From contig JAWPNA010000115.1 in assembly GCA_045402695.1 (NCBI GenBank), positions 1-11,899 of the forward strand: 11,899 bases of DNA, read 5' to 3'. The notes beneath the pieces are model-generated. The model searched no databases. It was given only the letters and a program-made list of their open reading frames with translations, and was not told the DNA's origin. The DNA comes from JAWPNA01 sp045402695. Its GTDB lineage: Bacteria > Acidobacteriota > Polarisedimenticolia > JACPZX01 > DASXTC01. A program made the translations under genes and the position numbers. Position 1 is the first letter of the stretch. Each line of letters opens with the position of its first letter. This document shows positions 1 through 7,000 of the stretch, in pieces.

Positions 1-28
1 CGGCCCAAGCCATTACTCGGACACACTC

Positions 29-2344
29 CTAGGCCACCGGAGCCGTCTGCCTCCCCCGCGTGTGCGCCGCCAGTCCCGCGAGGAGGAACAGGCCCTCGGC
101 CGCACCCACGATCAGCAGCCAGCGCACCACGGCCGAGCTGCCGAAGCCGTAGGAGTGCAGGCCCGAGGCCAGGACGAAGTTCACGCCGACGTACGTCATG
201 ATGATCGTCCAGAAGGCGATGATGCTGAGGGCCGCCACACCGAAGGTCCCGATCAGCCGGTCGAACCGACCGTGCAATATGGCGAGGTACGTGAGAAACG
301 CCACCAGGGACCAGACCTCCTTCGGATCCCATCCCCAGTAACGGCCCCATGACGACGCCGCCCAGATGGATCCGGTGAGAATGCCGGCAATCAGGAGGAT
401 CGAGCCGATGTGGATGTACCAGTACAACATGTCGTTCATCCTGCCCACAAGATCACGCCGGCGCGGCGCGAAGATCTCGAAGCCGATCTGCATGTGGGCG
501 ATCAGCACGCCGAGGGCCAGCACCGAGTAGCTCACCATGATGATCGGCACATGGATCGCAAGCCAGGGAGTGCCGGACAGCACCGGCGGCATCGGGTGGA
601 TAAACGGGTCCATGGGCAGGCAGTCGGCCAGGATCATGGTGAGAGCCGACATGGCTGTGGCATTGAGGACGACCAGTCGGTTGCGCAGGAAGATGAGCGC
701 GATGAGGGCGAACAGTCCCACCCCCCAGCCGAGAAACAGCAGTGATTCATACATGTCGGAGGCCGGGATCCGGCCCGCCACCATCCATCGGACGGCCAGG
801 CCCCACGTCATGGCGGAAAAGCCCGCGACCAGCCCACCCACCGCCAGTGCGTCGAGCCACCTCTGCCTGAGGTTCCATGCCAGGAGAGTCGCGGCCGTCG
901 CGCCGAGCAGGATCCACCACGCGAGACGTGTAGGGCGCACCCGGTTGTAGGCCACCTCCCGTTCCATCGCCTCAGACGTCACGATGGCCGCCGCGGCCCG
1001 ATCGTTGGAGACGGACAGCAGGTCGGCCTCACTAAGGAGCTTTCGGGGAGGAGCCCATTCCCCTGACGGGTCGTTGAGGTCTGGAATGACGCGGAGGCTA
1101 TTGCCCTGCAGGAACCCCTGCATTGACATGAGCCTCTCCTCGATCTTCTGAGCGCCCTTCAACACCCGGTTCAGCGGCTGGTCCTTCTCCGAGGCCACAC
1201 GCGCCTGCTGGCACAGGTGCATCAACCGCTGGTTTCCGACCAAATCCAGAAATGACGCGTGGCGCACCTCGGGAGGCAGGCCTGCCGCAGCGGCTAACTC
1301 GCCCCCGCCGACCAGCACGATCGGCCGGGCCGCCCATCCGTCGGGGTCCAGGCTCCAGCCCAGCACCAACGCCACCGGATCGATTCCGTCGAAACGGTAC
1401 TGTCCGGTCACCTGCTTCACGGTCTCTCTCGCGAGCGTGTCGAGCGGCATCACGCGCCCGTCATGCTGCACCGGCAGGCGGCGCAGGATCTCCGTGGACT
1501 CGGCGCCGGGAAGCGTCGCGGCTTGCAGCGACTGCGGCGGGGAGGCGGCCGCGGCGAAGCCCACCGCAAGGGCGGCTGCCGCCACGCGCCTGATCACCTT
1601 CAGCCGCTGAGATTCCAGCTTTCGCGCCGCGGATCGCCGCTGCGTCATGCGCGTCGCAAGCACGGTCATCATGCCGAGCATGAGGACGCAGTAGCCCGCA
1701 AAGACGATCGGCTGGCCGGGATCGCGAGACACCGACAAGACCGTCTGGTCCCGCTGCGGCGTCTGGTTGTAACTGCTCTGGAACAGCTTGAAGCCGGCGT
1801 ACGAGAGCTCGCGGTTCATCTCGATCACCGCGGGAAACGTCTGGCCGGCCGCGGCATCAGTCACGGTCACCCGGCTGCGGAACATGGCGGGGCGCCGCGT
1901 GCCCTGGTAGTAGTCGATCTCGAACGAGTCGAGGCGGACGGAGAACGGAAGCGCCAGCAGCCGGGGAGAGACCGGCACGCCCGTGCGCGACGTCTCGCTG
2001 AAGATGGCGCTCTCCTCACCTTCCCATAATGCCAGCTTCCCCTCCACCTTGAACATGGAGGTGACCAGGGCGCCCACCAGCACGATCAGCAGGGAGCCGT
2101 GTGTCAAGACGAACCCCGCGCGCTGCCAGCCCCAGGGCCACCGGTCCACGAGAGAGCAGGCCACGTTCAGAGCGAACAGTCCGGCAAGAAGCTGGAACCA
2201 GACGGCGTCGTACACGAGGAGGCCCGCGATCTCGGCACCCCGCAGCGACTCGATGATTGTGCCGGTGGCCAGTGCGATGACGATGAGGATGAGAAGCGTG
2301 ATGGCGATCCTCATCGAGGCAATCTGGTGGATGATTCTCTTCAC
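29..2344 (-). CDS. ccsBA: Fused cytochrome c synthase CcsBA (ResB-CcsA), System II
   Basis: This membrane protein is predicted to export haem and join it covalently to CXXCH motifs of apocytochromes c outside the membrane. The 771-residue chain has a ResB/CcsB-like N-terminal half, with membrane segments near 11-30, 45-65, 77-97 and 213-231 and a large periplasmic part. A second extracytoplasmic domain follows (about 285-465, opening with a LPVQHDGRVMPLDTLA motif), then a CcsA half with several membrane segments. The haem-handling WWD motif is at 661-678 (WGRYWGWDPKEVW). Histidines H598 and H730 flank it as the expected external haem ligands; H82 and H691 match the two membrane histidines known in fused CcsBA proteins. 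The start is GTG at 2344, preceded by a strong GGAGGGG site five bases upstream. The natural clients are the octaheme cytochrome and other c-type cytochromes. Family assignment is firm; ligand assignments are by analogy. Confidence 0.95.
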   Translation of the reverse strand: MKRIIHQIASMRIAITLLILIVIALATGTIIESLRGAEIAGLLVYDAVWFQLLAGLFALNVACSLVDRWPWGWQRAGFVLTHGSLLIVLVGALVTSMFKVEGKLALWEGEESAIFSETSRTGVPVSPRLLALPFSVRLDSFEIDYYQGTRRPAMFRSRVTVTDAAAGQTFPAVIEMNRELSYAGFKLFQSSYNQTPQRDQTVLSVSRDPGQPIVFAGYCVLMLGMMTVLATRMTQRRSAARKLESQRLKVIRRVAAAALAVGFAAAASPPQSLQAATLPGAESTEILRRLPVQHDGRVMPLDTLARETVKQVTGQYRFDGIDPVALVLGWSLDPDGWAARPIVLVGGGELAAAAGLPPEVRHASFLDLVGNQRLMHLCQQARVASEKDQPLNRVLKGAQKIEERLMSMQGFLQGNSLRVIPDLNDPSGEWAPPRKLLSEADLLSVSNDRAAAAIVTSEAMEREVAYNRVRPTRLAWWILLGATAATLLAWNLRQRWLDALAVGGLVAGFSAMTWGLAVRWMVAGRIPASDMYESLLFLGWGVGLFALIALIFLRNRLVVLNATAMSALTMILADCLPMDPFIHPMPPVLSGTPWLAIHVPIIMVSYSVLALGVLIAHMQIGFEIFAPRRRDLVGRMNDMLYWYIHIGSILLIAGILTGSIWAASSWGRYWGWDPKEVWSLVAFLTYLAILHGRFDRLIGTFGVAALSIIAFWTIIMTYVGVNFVLASGLHSYGFGSSAVVRWLLIVGAAEGLFLLAGLAAHTRGRQTAPVA

Positions 2345-2349
2345 GGGTT

Positions 2350-2359
2350 CCCCTCCCTC
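2350..2359 (-). promoter_or_regulatory. Ribosome-binding site of ccsBA
   Basis: Read on the minus strand, this is GAGGGAGGGG followed by AACCC and the GTG start at 2344. It supports the GTG as the true ccsBA start. It abuts the TGA (2362-2360) of the possible small upstream gene, an arrangement that would allow translational coupling. Confidence 0.7.
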
Positions 2360-2563
2360 TCAGGCGGCGGGCGGCCCCTGAACTGGGACCATCCGGCGGA
2401 GATTGCTGGTCTCGCCGGGACACACAGCAAGATCCGTTCCGCGCGCGGCGCCCGGGATCATGCTGCACGGGCCGCCCATGCACGGGGGGCCGGCGCATGC
2501 GTCATTCCCGGGCTCGGCCTGGCGACCTGGGGCATTTGGCGCAGACAGCGCAGAATCGCTCAT
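2360..2563 (-). CDS. Possible small cysteine-rich protein upstream of ccsBA (unrecognised)
   Basis: This is a 67-codon reading frame from ATG 2563 to TGA 2360, ending 15 bases before ccsBA on the same strand. I do not recognise it. It has four cysteines, three of them in a compact proline/glycine segment (DACAGPPCMGGPCSMIPG, about residues 21-38) plus one near residue 50. It has no signal peptide or membrane segment. About three quarters of codons end in G or C, as expected for coding DNA in this genome. A weak GAGGG lies four bases before the ATG. The frame stays open further upstream (to 2725) but that part overlaps the radical SAM gene. If real, it would be the first gene of the ccsBA transcript and might bind metal or haem, which is speculation. 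It could equally be a chance frame in a GC-rich spacer. Confidence 0.33.
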   Translation of the reverse strand: MSDSALSAPNAPGRQAEPGNDACAGPPCMGGPCSMIPGAARGTDLAVCPGETSNLRRMVPVQGPPAA

Positions 2564-2665
2564 CTTGCCCTCGCGGGCCACGGCTCTCAGGCCCGGCCGC
2601 GCGTCGCAGCAGGGCGGCACTGAGCTTGCAAGTTCGGCGGTGACTGGGACCGGACATGGGAGACA

Positions 2666-2673
2666 GGGAGGAG
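2666..2673 (+). promoter_or_regulatory. Ribosome-binding site deciding the radical SAM start
   Basis: GGGAGGAG lies five bases before ATG 2679. The frame is open back to a TTG at 2403, but neither that TTG nor the in-frame ATG at 2460 has a comparable site. The upstream 92 codons are low-complexity and lack family similarity. Confidence 0.75.
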
Positions 2674-2678
2674 CACTG

Positions 2679-3854
2679 ATGAACGACGCGGGCAGGAGGG
2701 GGGCAAGGCCGGGGATGGCTGGCATGCCCCAGCTCGACTATCGCAAGACTCCGTTTCTGATCATCTGGGAGACCACACAGGCGTGCGACCTGGCCTGCAA
2801 GCATTGCCGCGCATCCGCTCAGCCGGAGCCCCACCCTTCCGAGCTAACGACCGGTGAGGGGGAGGGACTGCTGCGCGAGGCGGCCGCGATGGGCACCCCC
2901 ATCTTCATTCTGAGCGGCGGCGATCCCCTCAAGAGGAACGATTTGTTTCATCTGCTGCGCTACGGGGCGGACCTGGGCCTCAGGATGGCGACCATCCCGG
3001 CGGCCACGGATCGTCTCACCGAAGATGTCGTGTTCCGGCTGAAGGGGGCCGGCTGCAGCCAGATGGCGCTGAGCCTTGATTTCCCGACGGCGGATTTGCA
3101 CGACACCTTTCGCGGGGTGCCCGGGTCTTTCGCCAAGACGATGCAGGCGGTTGAGTGGGCGCATCAGCACGGCATGCCGCTTCAGATCAACACGACCATC
3201 TGCGGGCAGTCGGAGCCATACCTAGAGGAGATGGTGGATCTGGTCCAGCGGCTGGGGGTCGTCTTCTGGGAGGTTTTCTTTCTGGTCCCGATGGGGCGCG
3301 GCACGGCGCTGCGGGGACTGACGGCCGGGCAGTGCGAGGAGGTTTTCGAGGTGCTGTACCGCGTGCAGAAGGAGGCCGGATTCCTGGTGAAGGTGACGGA
3401 GGCCCCGCATTTCCGCCGGTACGTCGTGCAGCGCGAGTGGAAGGACCAGGGCAATGCCGGGCCGCTGCGCTACGAGGGCGGCTCGATGCCTGAGCAACTG
3501 ACCCGCACCGAGGGGCCGGGCCACACGATCGGCCTGGCGTCGCAGGGTGTCAATGCAGGCAACGGCTTCTTGTTCGTGTCACACACGGGTGAGGTGTTCC
3601 CCAGCGGGTTTCTTCCGGTCAAGGGCGGCAACATCCGTGAGCGCAGCCTCGCCGCGATTTACCGCGACTCTGATCTCTTCAAGAAGCTGCGCAGCCCGGA
3701 TCTGTTCGCCGGAGTCTGCGGCTACTGCGAGTTCAACGCGATCTGCGGCGGCTCCCGCTCGCGCGCCTATGCCCTGACGGGCGACTACATGGCCAGCGAT
3801 CCCTGGTGCGCCTACAAGCCGAAAAAGCGGATGCCGGTGCCCGCCTCCGCCTGA
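2679..3854 (+). CDS. Radical SAM/SPASM protein, NirJ/AhbD-like group
   Basis: This 391-residue enzyme is predicted to cleave S-adenosylmethionine at a [4Fe-4S] cluster to start a radical reaction. The radical SAM triad CxxxCxxC is C36, C40 and C43 (ACDLACKHC), and the SAM-binding GGDP is at 80-83. A C-terminal SPASM-type set (C347, C350, C356, C377) would hold an auxiliary Fe-S cluster. The core segments SLDFPTADLHDTFRGVPGSF (132-151) and TEAPHFRR (240-247) are typical of the group containing NirJ and AhbD (haem d1 and haem b side-chain modification), also seen in peptide-modifying relatives; the TIGR04053 family is my best guess. The soluble protein should be cytoplasmic. It lies between ccsBA and an octaheme cytochrome operon, which fits a haem-related role, but the substrate is not determined. 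No peptide precursor is obvious, apart from the small cysteine-rich frame upstream. Confidence 0.9.
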   Translation: MNDAGRRGARPGMAGMPQLDYRKTPFLIIWETTQACDLACKHCRASAQPEPHPSELTTGEGEGLLREAAAMGTPIFILSGGDPLKRNDLFHLLRYGADLGLRMATIPAATDRLTEDVVFRLKGAGCSQMALSLDFPTADLHDTFRGVPGSFAKTMQAVEWAHQHGMPLQINTTICGQSEPYLEEMVDLVQRLGVVFWEVFFLVPMGRGTALRGLTAGQCEEVFEVLYRVQKEAGFLVKVTEAPHFRRYVVQREWKDQGNAGPLRYEGGSMPEQLTRTEGPGHTIGLASQGVNAGNGFLFVSHTGEVFPSGFLPVKGGNIRERSLAAIYRDSDLFKKLRSPDLFAGVCGYCEFNAICGGSRSRAYALTGDYMASDPWCAYKPKKRMPVPASA

Positions 3855-3871
3855 GCGCCCTGTTGACCCGC

Positions 3872-3910
3872 CCCTCGTGGCATCGAGGGACGAGAGCGGT
3901 CACTCGCTCT
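3872..3910. terminator. Paired hairpins between convergent genes
   Basis: Two perfect 6-bp stems with 6-base loops lie in tandem. The first is CCCTCG (3872-3877) with CGAGGG (3884-3889); the second is AGAGCG (3893-3898) with CGCTCT (3905-3910). They occupy the 45-bp gap where the radical SAM gene (+) and octaheme gene (-) converge, and the second covers the octaheme stop codon. There is no T-run, so this would be at best a non-classical bidirectional terminator. Confidence 0.4.
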
Positions 3911-5303
3911 TCGCCCCGTACCGATTCTTGTAGAACGCGTCAATGCGGGCGCGGTCCTCGGCCGACATCCCCTTCTTCCAGGAATGCTCCGGCGAATCGA
4001 GCACGGCCCTGATCACCCGCCCCACATCCGCGTCCCCGCGCGCCGCTTCCTGGGCCTTGGGAATGAAATCAAAGTAGAACCGCTCGGCCACCTCGAAGAA
4101 GCCGTGCCACTGCGTGTAGTCGGGCCCCTGCATCGAGACGCCCATTCGAGCGCGGCGCCCCTCGTGGTGCCAGAGCCGGTAGAAGGTCCACTCCAGTTCT
4201 TCGTCGAATGGCGTGGGCGTCAGCTTGCCATGTTCCCTCAGCGAGTTCATCACAGTCTGCGCCGGCAGCCCGAACTTGCTGTTCCACATCTCGACGGCGG
4301 CGTCATACGACGCGTAGAAGGCCGCCACGAAGTCCGGCGAATGACAGGCGTGGCACGTGTCCTTCATCGCCTCCCGGCGCGACTCCCAGTTTTCCAGTTT
4401 CTTGCTGATCACGGGCCGAAGCGTCCACGAGATGCGCGCGCCCACGTCATGGGTAAGTGGCTGGTTGCGAGTGGCCGACATGTGGCAGCTCGCGCAAGTG
4501 GGGGCGGCGGTGTAGTCCACGCCCAGCACCCACGAGTCGCTCATGAGATTCATTTTGTCGATCTGGGTGCGGTACGCGATGCCGTGCTTGGACTCTTCGT
4601 AGATCTCGATCTGCGGGTGGTCGGGCCCCATGTGGCACTTCCCGCACACCTCGGGCTGCCGCGCCATCTGCTTCGCGAAGGTGTGGCGCGAGTGGCATGC
4701 CGAGCAGGCGCCCAGCGAACCGTCCAGGTTCACACGACCGATGCCCGTGTTGGGCCATGTGACGGGGTCGAGAAGCGGTTTGCCGGTCTTGTCCCTCTTT
4801 GGCGAGCCGTCCACCTCCTTGAGGAAGGCCACCGTCGAGCCGTGACACTGCTGGCACCCGTTGGCCGCGATGATGGGGCCCTCGATCACCTCGCCCAGGA
4901 CGTTGTCAAGACTGCCGATGAACTGAGTGGCCTTCGCGTGATGCGACGCCTCGAACTCGCGCGCTATGTCTCCGTGACAGCCGGCGCAATCCCGCGGGCT
5001 CACCACCGTGGCGATCAGCTTGCCCTCGTGGCGGAAGGCGTCGGGGTCCTCCTCCTGGGCGCGGTGGCACTCGTAGCATCCCACGCCCAGCCGCGCGTGC
5101 TTGCTGTCGCTCCATTGCGCGGCGATGACGGGGGTTTTCTGCAAATGGCAGTCGAGGCACTTGGCCGAATCGGCGCCTACCACCGGCTTGGGTTTGGGCT
5201 GCACGCGCAGCTTGCCGCCTTCCACCCAGGCCACGATGAGCAGCGAGATGAGAAACAGGAACGACAGAGTCGAGACGATCACGCGCTTCTGATCGAGGGT
5301 CAT
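3900..5303 (-). CDS. Membrane-anchored octaheme cytochrome c, hydroxylamine oxidoreductase (HAO) family
   Basis: This 467-residue protein has exactly eight CXXCH haem sites, starting at C49, C76, C106, C150, C200, C220, C270 and C317. An uncleaved-looking N-terminal membrane segment (about 8-27, VIVSTLSFLFLISLLIVAW) would tether it with the haems outside. The stretch CGKCHMGPDHPQIEIYEESK (220-239), the last haem in DTCHACH (315-321), and the post-haem GPDYTQWHGFFE (393-404) mark it as HAO family rather than octaheme tetrathionate or nitrite reductase. Family members oxidise hydroxylamine or hydrazine, or reduce nitrite or hydroxylamine, depending on a tyrosine cross-link to the catalytic haem; at 467 residues this one is shorter than classical HAO. 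It starts at ATG 5303 after GAGG, 21 bases behind cytochrome b, so it is in that operon. It probably receives electrons from the Rieske/cytochrome b pair in place of cytochrome c1. Direction and substrate remain open. Confidence 0.9.
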   Translation of the reverse strand: MTLDQKRVIVSTLSFLFLISLLIVAWVEGGKLRVQPKPKPVVGADSAKCLDCHLQKTPVIAAQWSDSKHARLGVGCYECHRAQEEDPDAFRHEGKLIATVVSPRDCAGCHGDIAREFEASHHAKATQFIGSLDNVLGEVIEGPIIAANGCQQCHGSTVAFLKEVDGSPKRDKTGKPLLDPVTWPNTGIGRVNLDGSLGACSACHSRHTFAKQMARQPEVCGKCHMGPDHPQIEIYEESKHGIAYRTQIDKMNLMSDSWVLGVDYTAAPTCASCHMSATRNQPLTHDVGARISWTLRPVISKKLENWESRREAMKDTCHACHSPDFVAAFYASYDAAVEMWNSKFGLPAQTVMNSLREHGKLTPTPFDEELEWTFYRLWHHEGRRARMGVSMQGPDYTQWHGFFEVAERFYFDFIPKAQEAARGDADVGRVIRAVLDSPEHSWKKGMSAEDRARIDAFYKNRYGAKSE

Positions 5304-5324
5304 TGTTTTTCCTCGGGAATCTCC

Positions 5325-6455
5325 TCAGTGGGTCGCCATGGCTTCCCACAGGGTCAATGCGATCAGCGCCAGCACCGCGGCGACGCCCACGTGCACGGAG
5401 ATCTCGCTCGCCGGGCGGCGGCGCCTGACGGCGGCGTCGATGAACGGCCAGATGAAGGCCAGAAAGCCCACGAACCCCACCGACAGCACCGCGAAGGTCA
5501 GGCCCGTGATCTTCAGCCAGCGGAAGGTCCAGAAGAAGTACCACTCCGGCTTGATGTGATCGGGAGTCTGGAGAGGGTCCGCCTTCCCGGCCAGCCCCGC
5601 CGGGAAGATGACGGCCAGGCAGGTCAGCAGGAACGCCAGCCCGAGCCCGATGATCAGCTCCGTCATCATGTGATCGGGGAAGAACGGAAACGTCCTCTTT
5701 TCCTCTCTGTCGCGCAGGCGCGGGCTCTCGAACTCGAACTCTGTCACACCGTGCAGCCGGAACAGCAGGATGTGGGCTCCCAGAAGCGCCGTCATGAACG
5801 CGGGCAGGATGCCGATGTGCAGGATGAAGAAGCGCGTCAGCGTGTTGTCTCCCACCATCTCTCCGCCGCGCAGCAGGCGCGCCAGGTACGTGCCCAGCAC
5901 CGGCACCGCCTCGGTGAGGTTCCCCGCGACCGTGGCGCCCCAGTAGGAGAGCTGCTCGTACACCAGCGAGTAGCCGGTGAATCCGAAAAACAGCGTGGCA
6001 CCCAGCAGCCCGATCCCTATCATCCAGTTCAGCTCTCGCGGCTTGCGGTACGCCCCCGTGAAGTAGACGCGCATCATGTGGAGGATCACCGCGATGATCA
6101 TCAGGTTCGAGGACCAGCGATGGACGCTGCGGAGGAACCACCCGAACGGCACGACCCCGGTGATCCGCTGGACCGACTCGTACGCCTCTCGCGGGTCGGG
6201 CACGTAGTAGAACGACAGCAGGATGCCCGTGGCGGCCTGCACCGTGAACAGCACCATCGGTGTGCCGCCCAGACACCACCACCAGTGCTTCAGGTGGTTG
6301 GGAACCGGCTCGTTGGAGTAGTAGCGCAGCGCCTCGAGATCCACAGGCACGCGCCTCTGGAACCAGCGCCCCAGCGGCGTGCGCGCGGGGGGAAGAGGAC
6401 GGCCCCCCTGCGGAACGACAGGGTCGCCGCGCAGGTCGGGCGCGTCCTTGGTCAT
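5325..6455 (-). CDS. Cytochrome b of a Rieske complex (b6 + subunit IV in one chain)
   Basis: This 376-residue integral membrane subunit oxidises quinol and carries two b haems. Haem-ligand pairs are H112/H126 (13 between) and H213/H228 (14 between, the cytochrome b6 pattern rather than the bc1 pattern). The quinol-site PEWY motif is at 303-306, in the part equivalent to subunit IV, so b6 and subunit IV are one polypeptide. The segment WCLGGTPMVLFTVQAATG (60-77) closely resembles the chloroplast b6 region whose cysteine binds the extra haem ci; the matching residue here is C61. About seven or eight membrane segments are visible. The start is ATG 6455, overlapping the Rieske stop by four bases (ATGA), with GAGGAGA upstream. 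Longer in-frame extension (to 6638) lies inside the Rieske gene and is not family-like. Confidence 0.95.
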   Translation of the reverse strand: MTKDAPDLRGDPVVPQGGRPLPPARTPLGRWFQRRVPVDLEALRYYSNEPVPNHLKHWWWCLGGTPMVLFTVQAATGILLSFYYVPDPREAYESVQRITGVVPFGWFLRSVHRWSSNLMIIAVILHMMRVYFTGAYRKPRELNWMIGIGLLGATLFFGFTGYSLVYEQLSYWGATVAGNLTEAVPVLGTYLARLLRGGEMVGDNTLTRFFILHIGILPAFMTALLGAHILLFRLHGVTEFEFESPRLRDREEKRTFPFFPDHMMTELIIGLGLAFLLTCLAVIFPAGLAGKADPLQTPDHIKPEWYFFWTFRWLKITGLTFAVLSVGFVGFLAFIWPFIDAAVRRRRPASEISVHVGVAAVLALIALTLWEAMATH

Positions 6456-6940
6456 GGCTGCACCGTCTCCTCGATCTCGATGAAGATGTTGTCTCCGACG
6501 GTGGAGACGGGATACCGCCGCAGGTTTTTCCCCTCGTCGGCCGGGGGCCCCGCGATCGCGGTGCCGTCCTTCTCGAACACGCCTCCGTGGCACGGACAGA
6601 GGAACTTTGCATTGGCCGCGCTGTAGTGGACCTTGCATCCCAGATGGGGACAGATGTCCGACAGCGCCACCACCTGATCGCCTGTGTTGGTGACGAGGGC
6701 CGTTGCCCCTCCGGGAAGGCCGTAAGGCCGTCCCTTTCCCTCGGGAATGTCTGAGACCGGGGCGAGAAAGACCCTCCTGGTGAGCCTGACGGCACTCAGC
6801 GGATAGAGGTACCGCCCTGCGATGGCGGCCGTCGATGCGGCCACCCCACCCAATCCGCTCATCATGAGCAGGCGTACGAGGAAACTCCGGCGGTCGGTGC
6901 TCTGGCCGGCGGATGATGCCGGCCTGGAAGGATCGGGCAT
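6452..6940 (-). CDS. Rieske [2Fe-2S] iron-sulfur protein
   Basis: This 162-residue protein transfers electrons from quinol at cytochrome b to a periplasmic acceptor. The two cluster boxes are C97-P-H99-L-G-C102 and C115-P-C117-H118-G-G. C97, H99, C115 and H118 should bind the cluster; C102 and C117 should form the stabilising disulfide. The N-terminus carries a twin-arginine-like stretch (DRRSFL, 16-21) followed by a membrane anchor (about 22-43), as is usual for Rieske proteins exported by Tat. ATG 6940 is preceded by GGGAG at a normal distance. It is the first gene of a three-gene operon, and its stop overlaps the cytochrome b start. No cytochrome c1 or f gene accompanies it. A TA-flanked palindromic element begins 40 bp upstream. 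Confidence 0.95.
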   Translation of the reverse strand: MPDPSRPASSAGQSTDRRSFLVRLLMMSGLGGVAASTAAIAGRYLYPLSAVRLTRRVFLAPVSDIPEGKGRPYGLPGGATALVTNTGDQVVALSDICPHLGCKVHYSAANAKFLCPCHGGVFEKDGTAIAGPPADEGKNLRRYPVSTVGDNIFIEIEETVQP

Positions 6941-6979
6941 TGGAGGGCTCCCGTCACGGTCGTCAGAAGGCGCGGCATG

Positions 6980-7000
6980 CTAGTGTGGCGAGTCAGAAAT
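6980..7000 (+). repeat. Left terminal inverted repeat of the MITE-like element
   Basis: This 21-bp arm begins CTAGTGTGG and ends CAGAAAT. It matches the reverse complement of 7125-7145 at 20 of 21 positions, the only difference being C/T at 6989. It includes the TA duplication. Confidence 0.8.

Larger units (their letters stand above)
2345..2678. other. Divergent intergenic region between ccsBA and the radical SAM gene
   Basis: This 334-bp spacer separates two divergently read genes, so it should hold both promoters. Apart from the possible small minus-strand gene (2360-2563) and the two ribosome-binding sites, I see only a short imperfect palindrome, GAGCTTGCAAGTTC (2622-2635), which could be an operator or chance. 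I could not find a convincing -35/-10 pair in either direction. Confidence 0.5.

Noticed and set aside
1..28. Possible start of another minus-strand gene downstream of ccsBA (ATG at 13, with AGGAG 12 bases away)
   Set aside because: Only four codons are inside the window and the ribosome-binding spacing is too long; nothing can be identified.
2403..2678. N-terminal extension of the radical SAM protein from TTG 2403
   Set aside because: The extension has no family similarity and no ribosome-binding site, whereas GGGAGGAG stands directly before ATG 2679.
3984..6626. Very long open frame (880 codons) on the plus strand opposite the octaheme, cytochrome b and Rieske genes
   Set aside because: Its translation is histidine/arginine-rich with no domain, while the opposite strand carries three clear proteins. 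It is a GC-rich antisense shadow.
4906..6795. Minus-strand open frame of 629 codons overlapping cytochrome b and Rieske in another frame
   Set aside because: Arginine/proline/glycine-rich translation with no motifs; the family-matching frames in the same strand explain this DNA.
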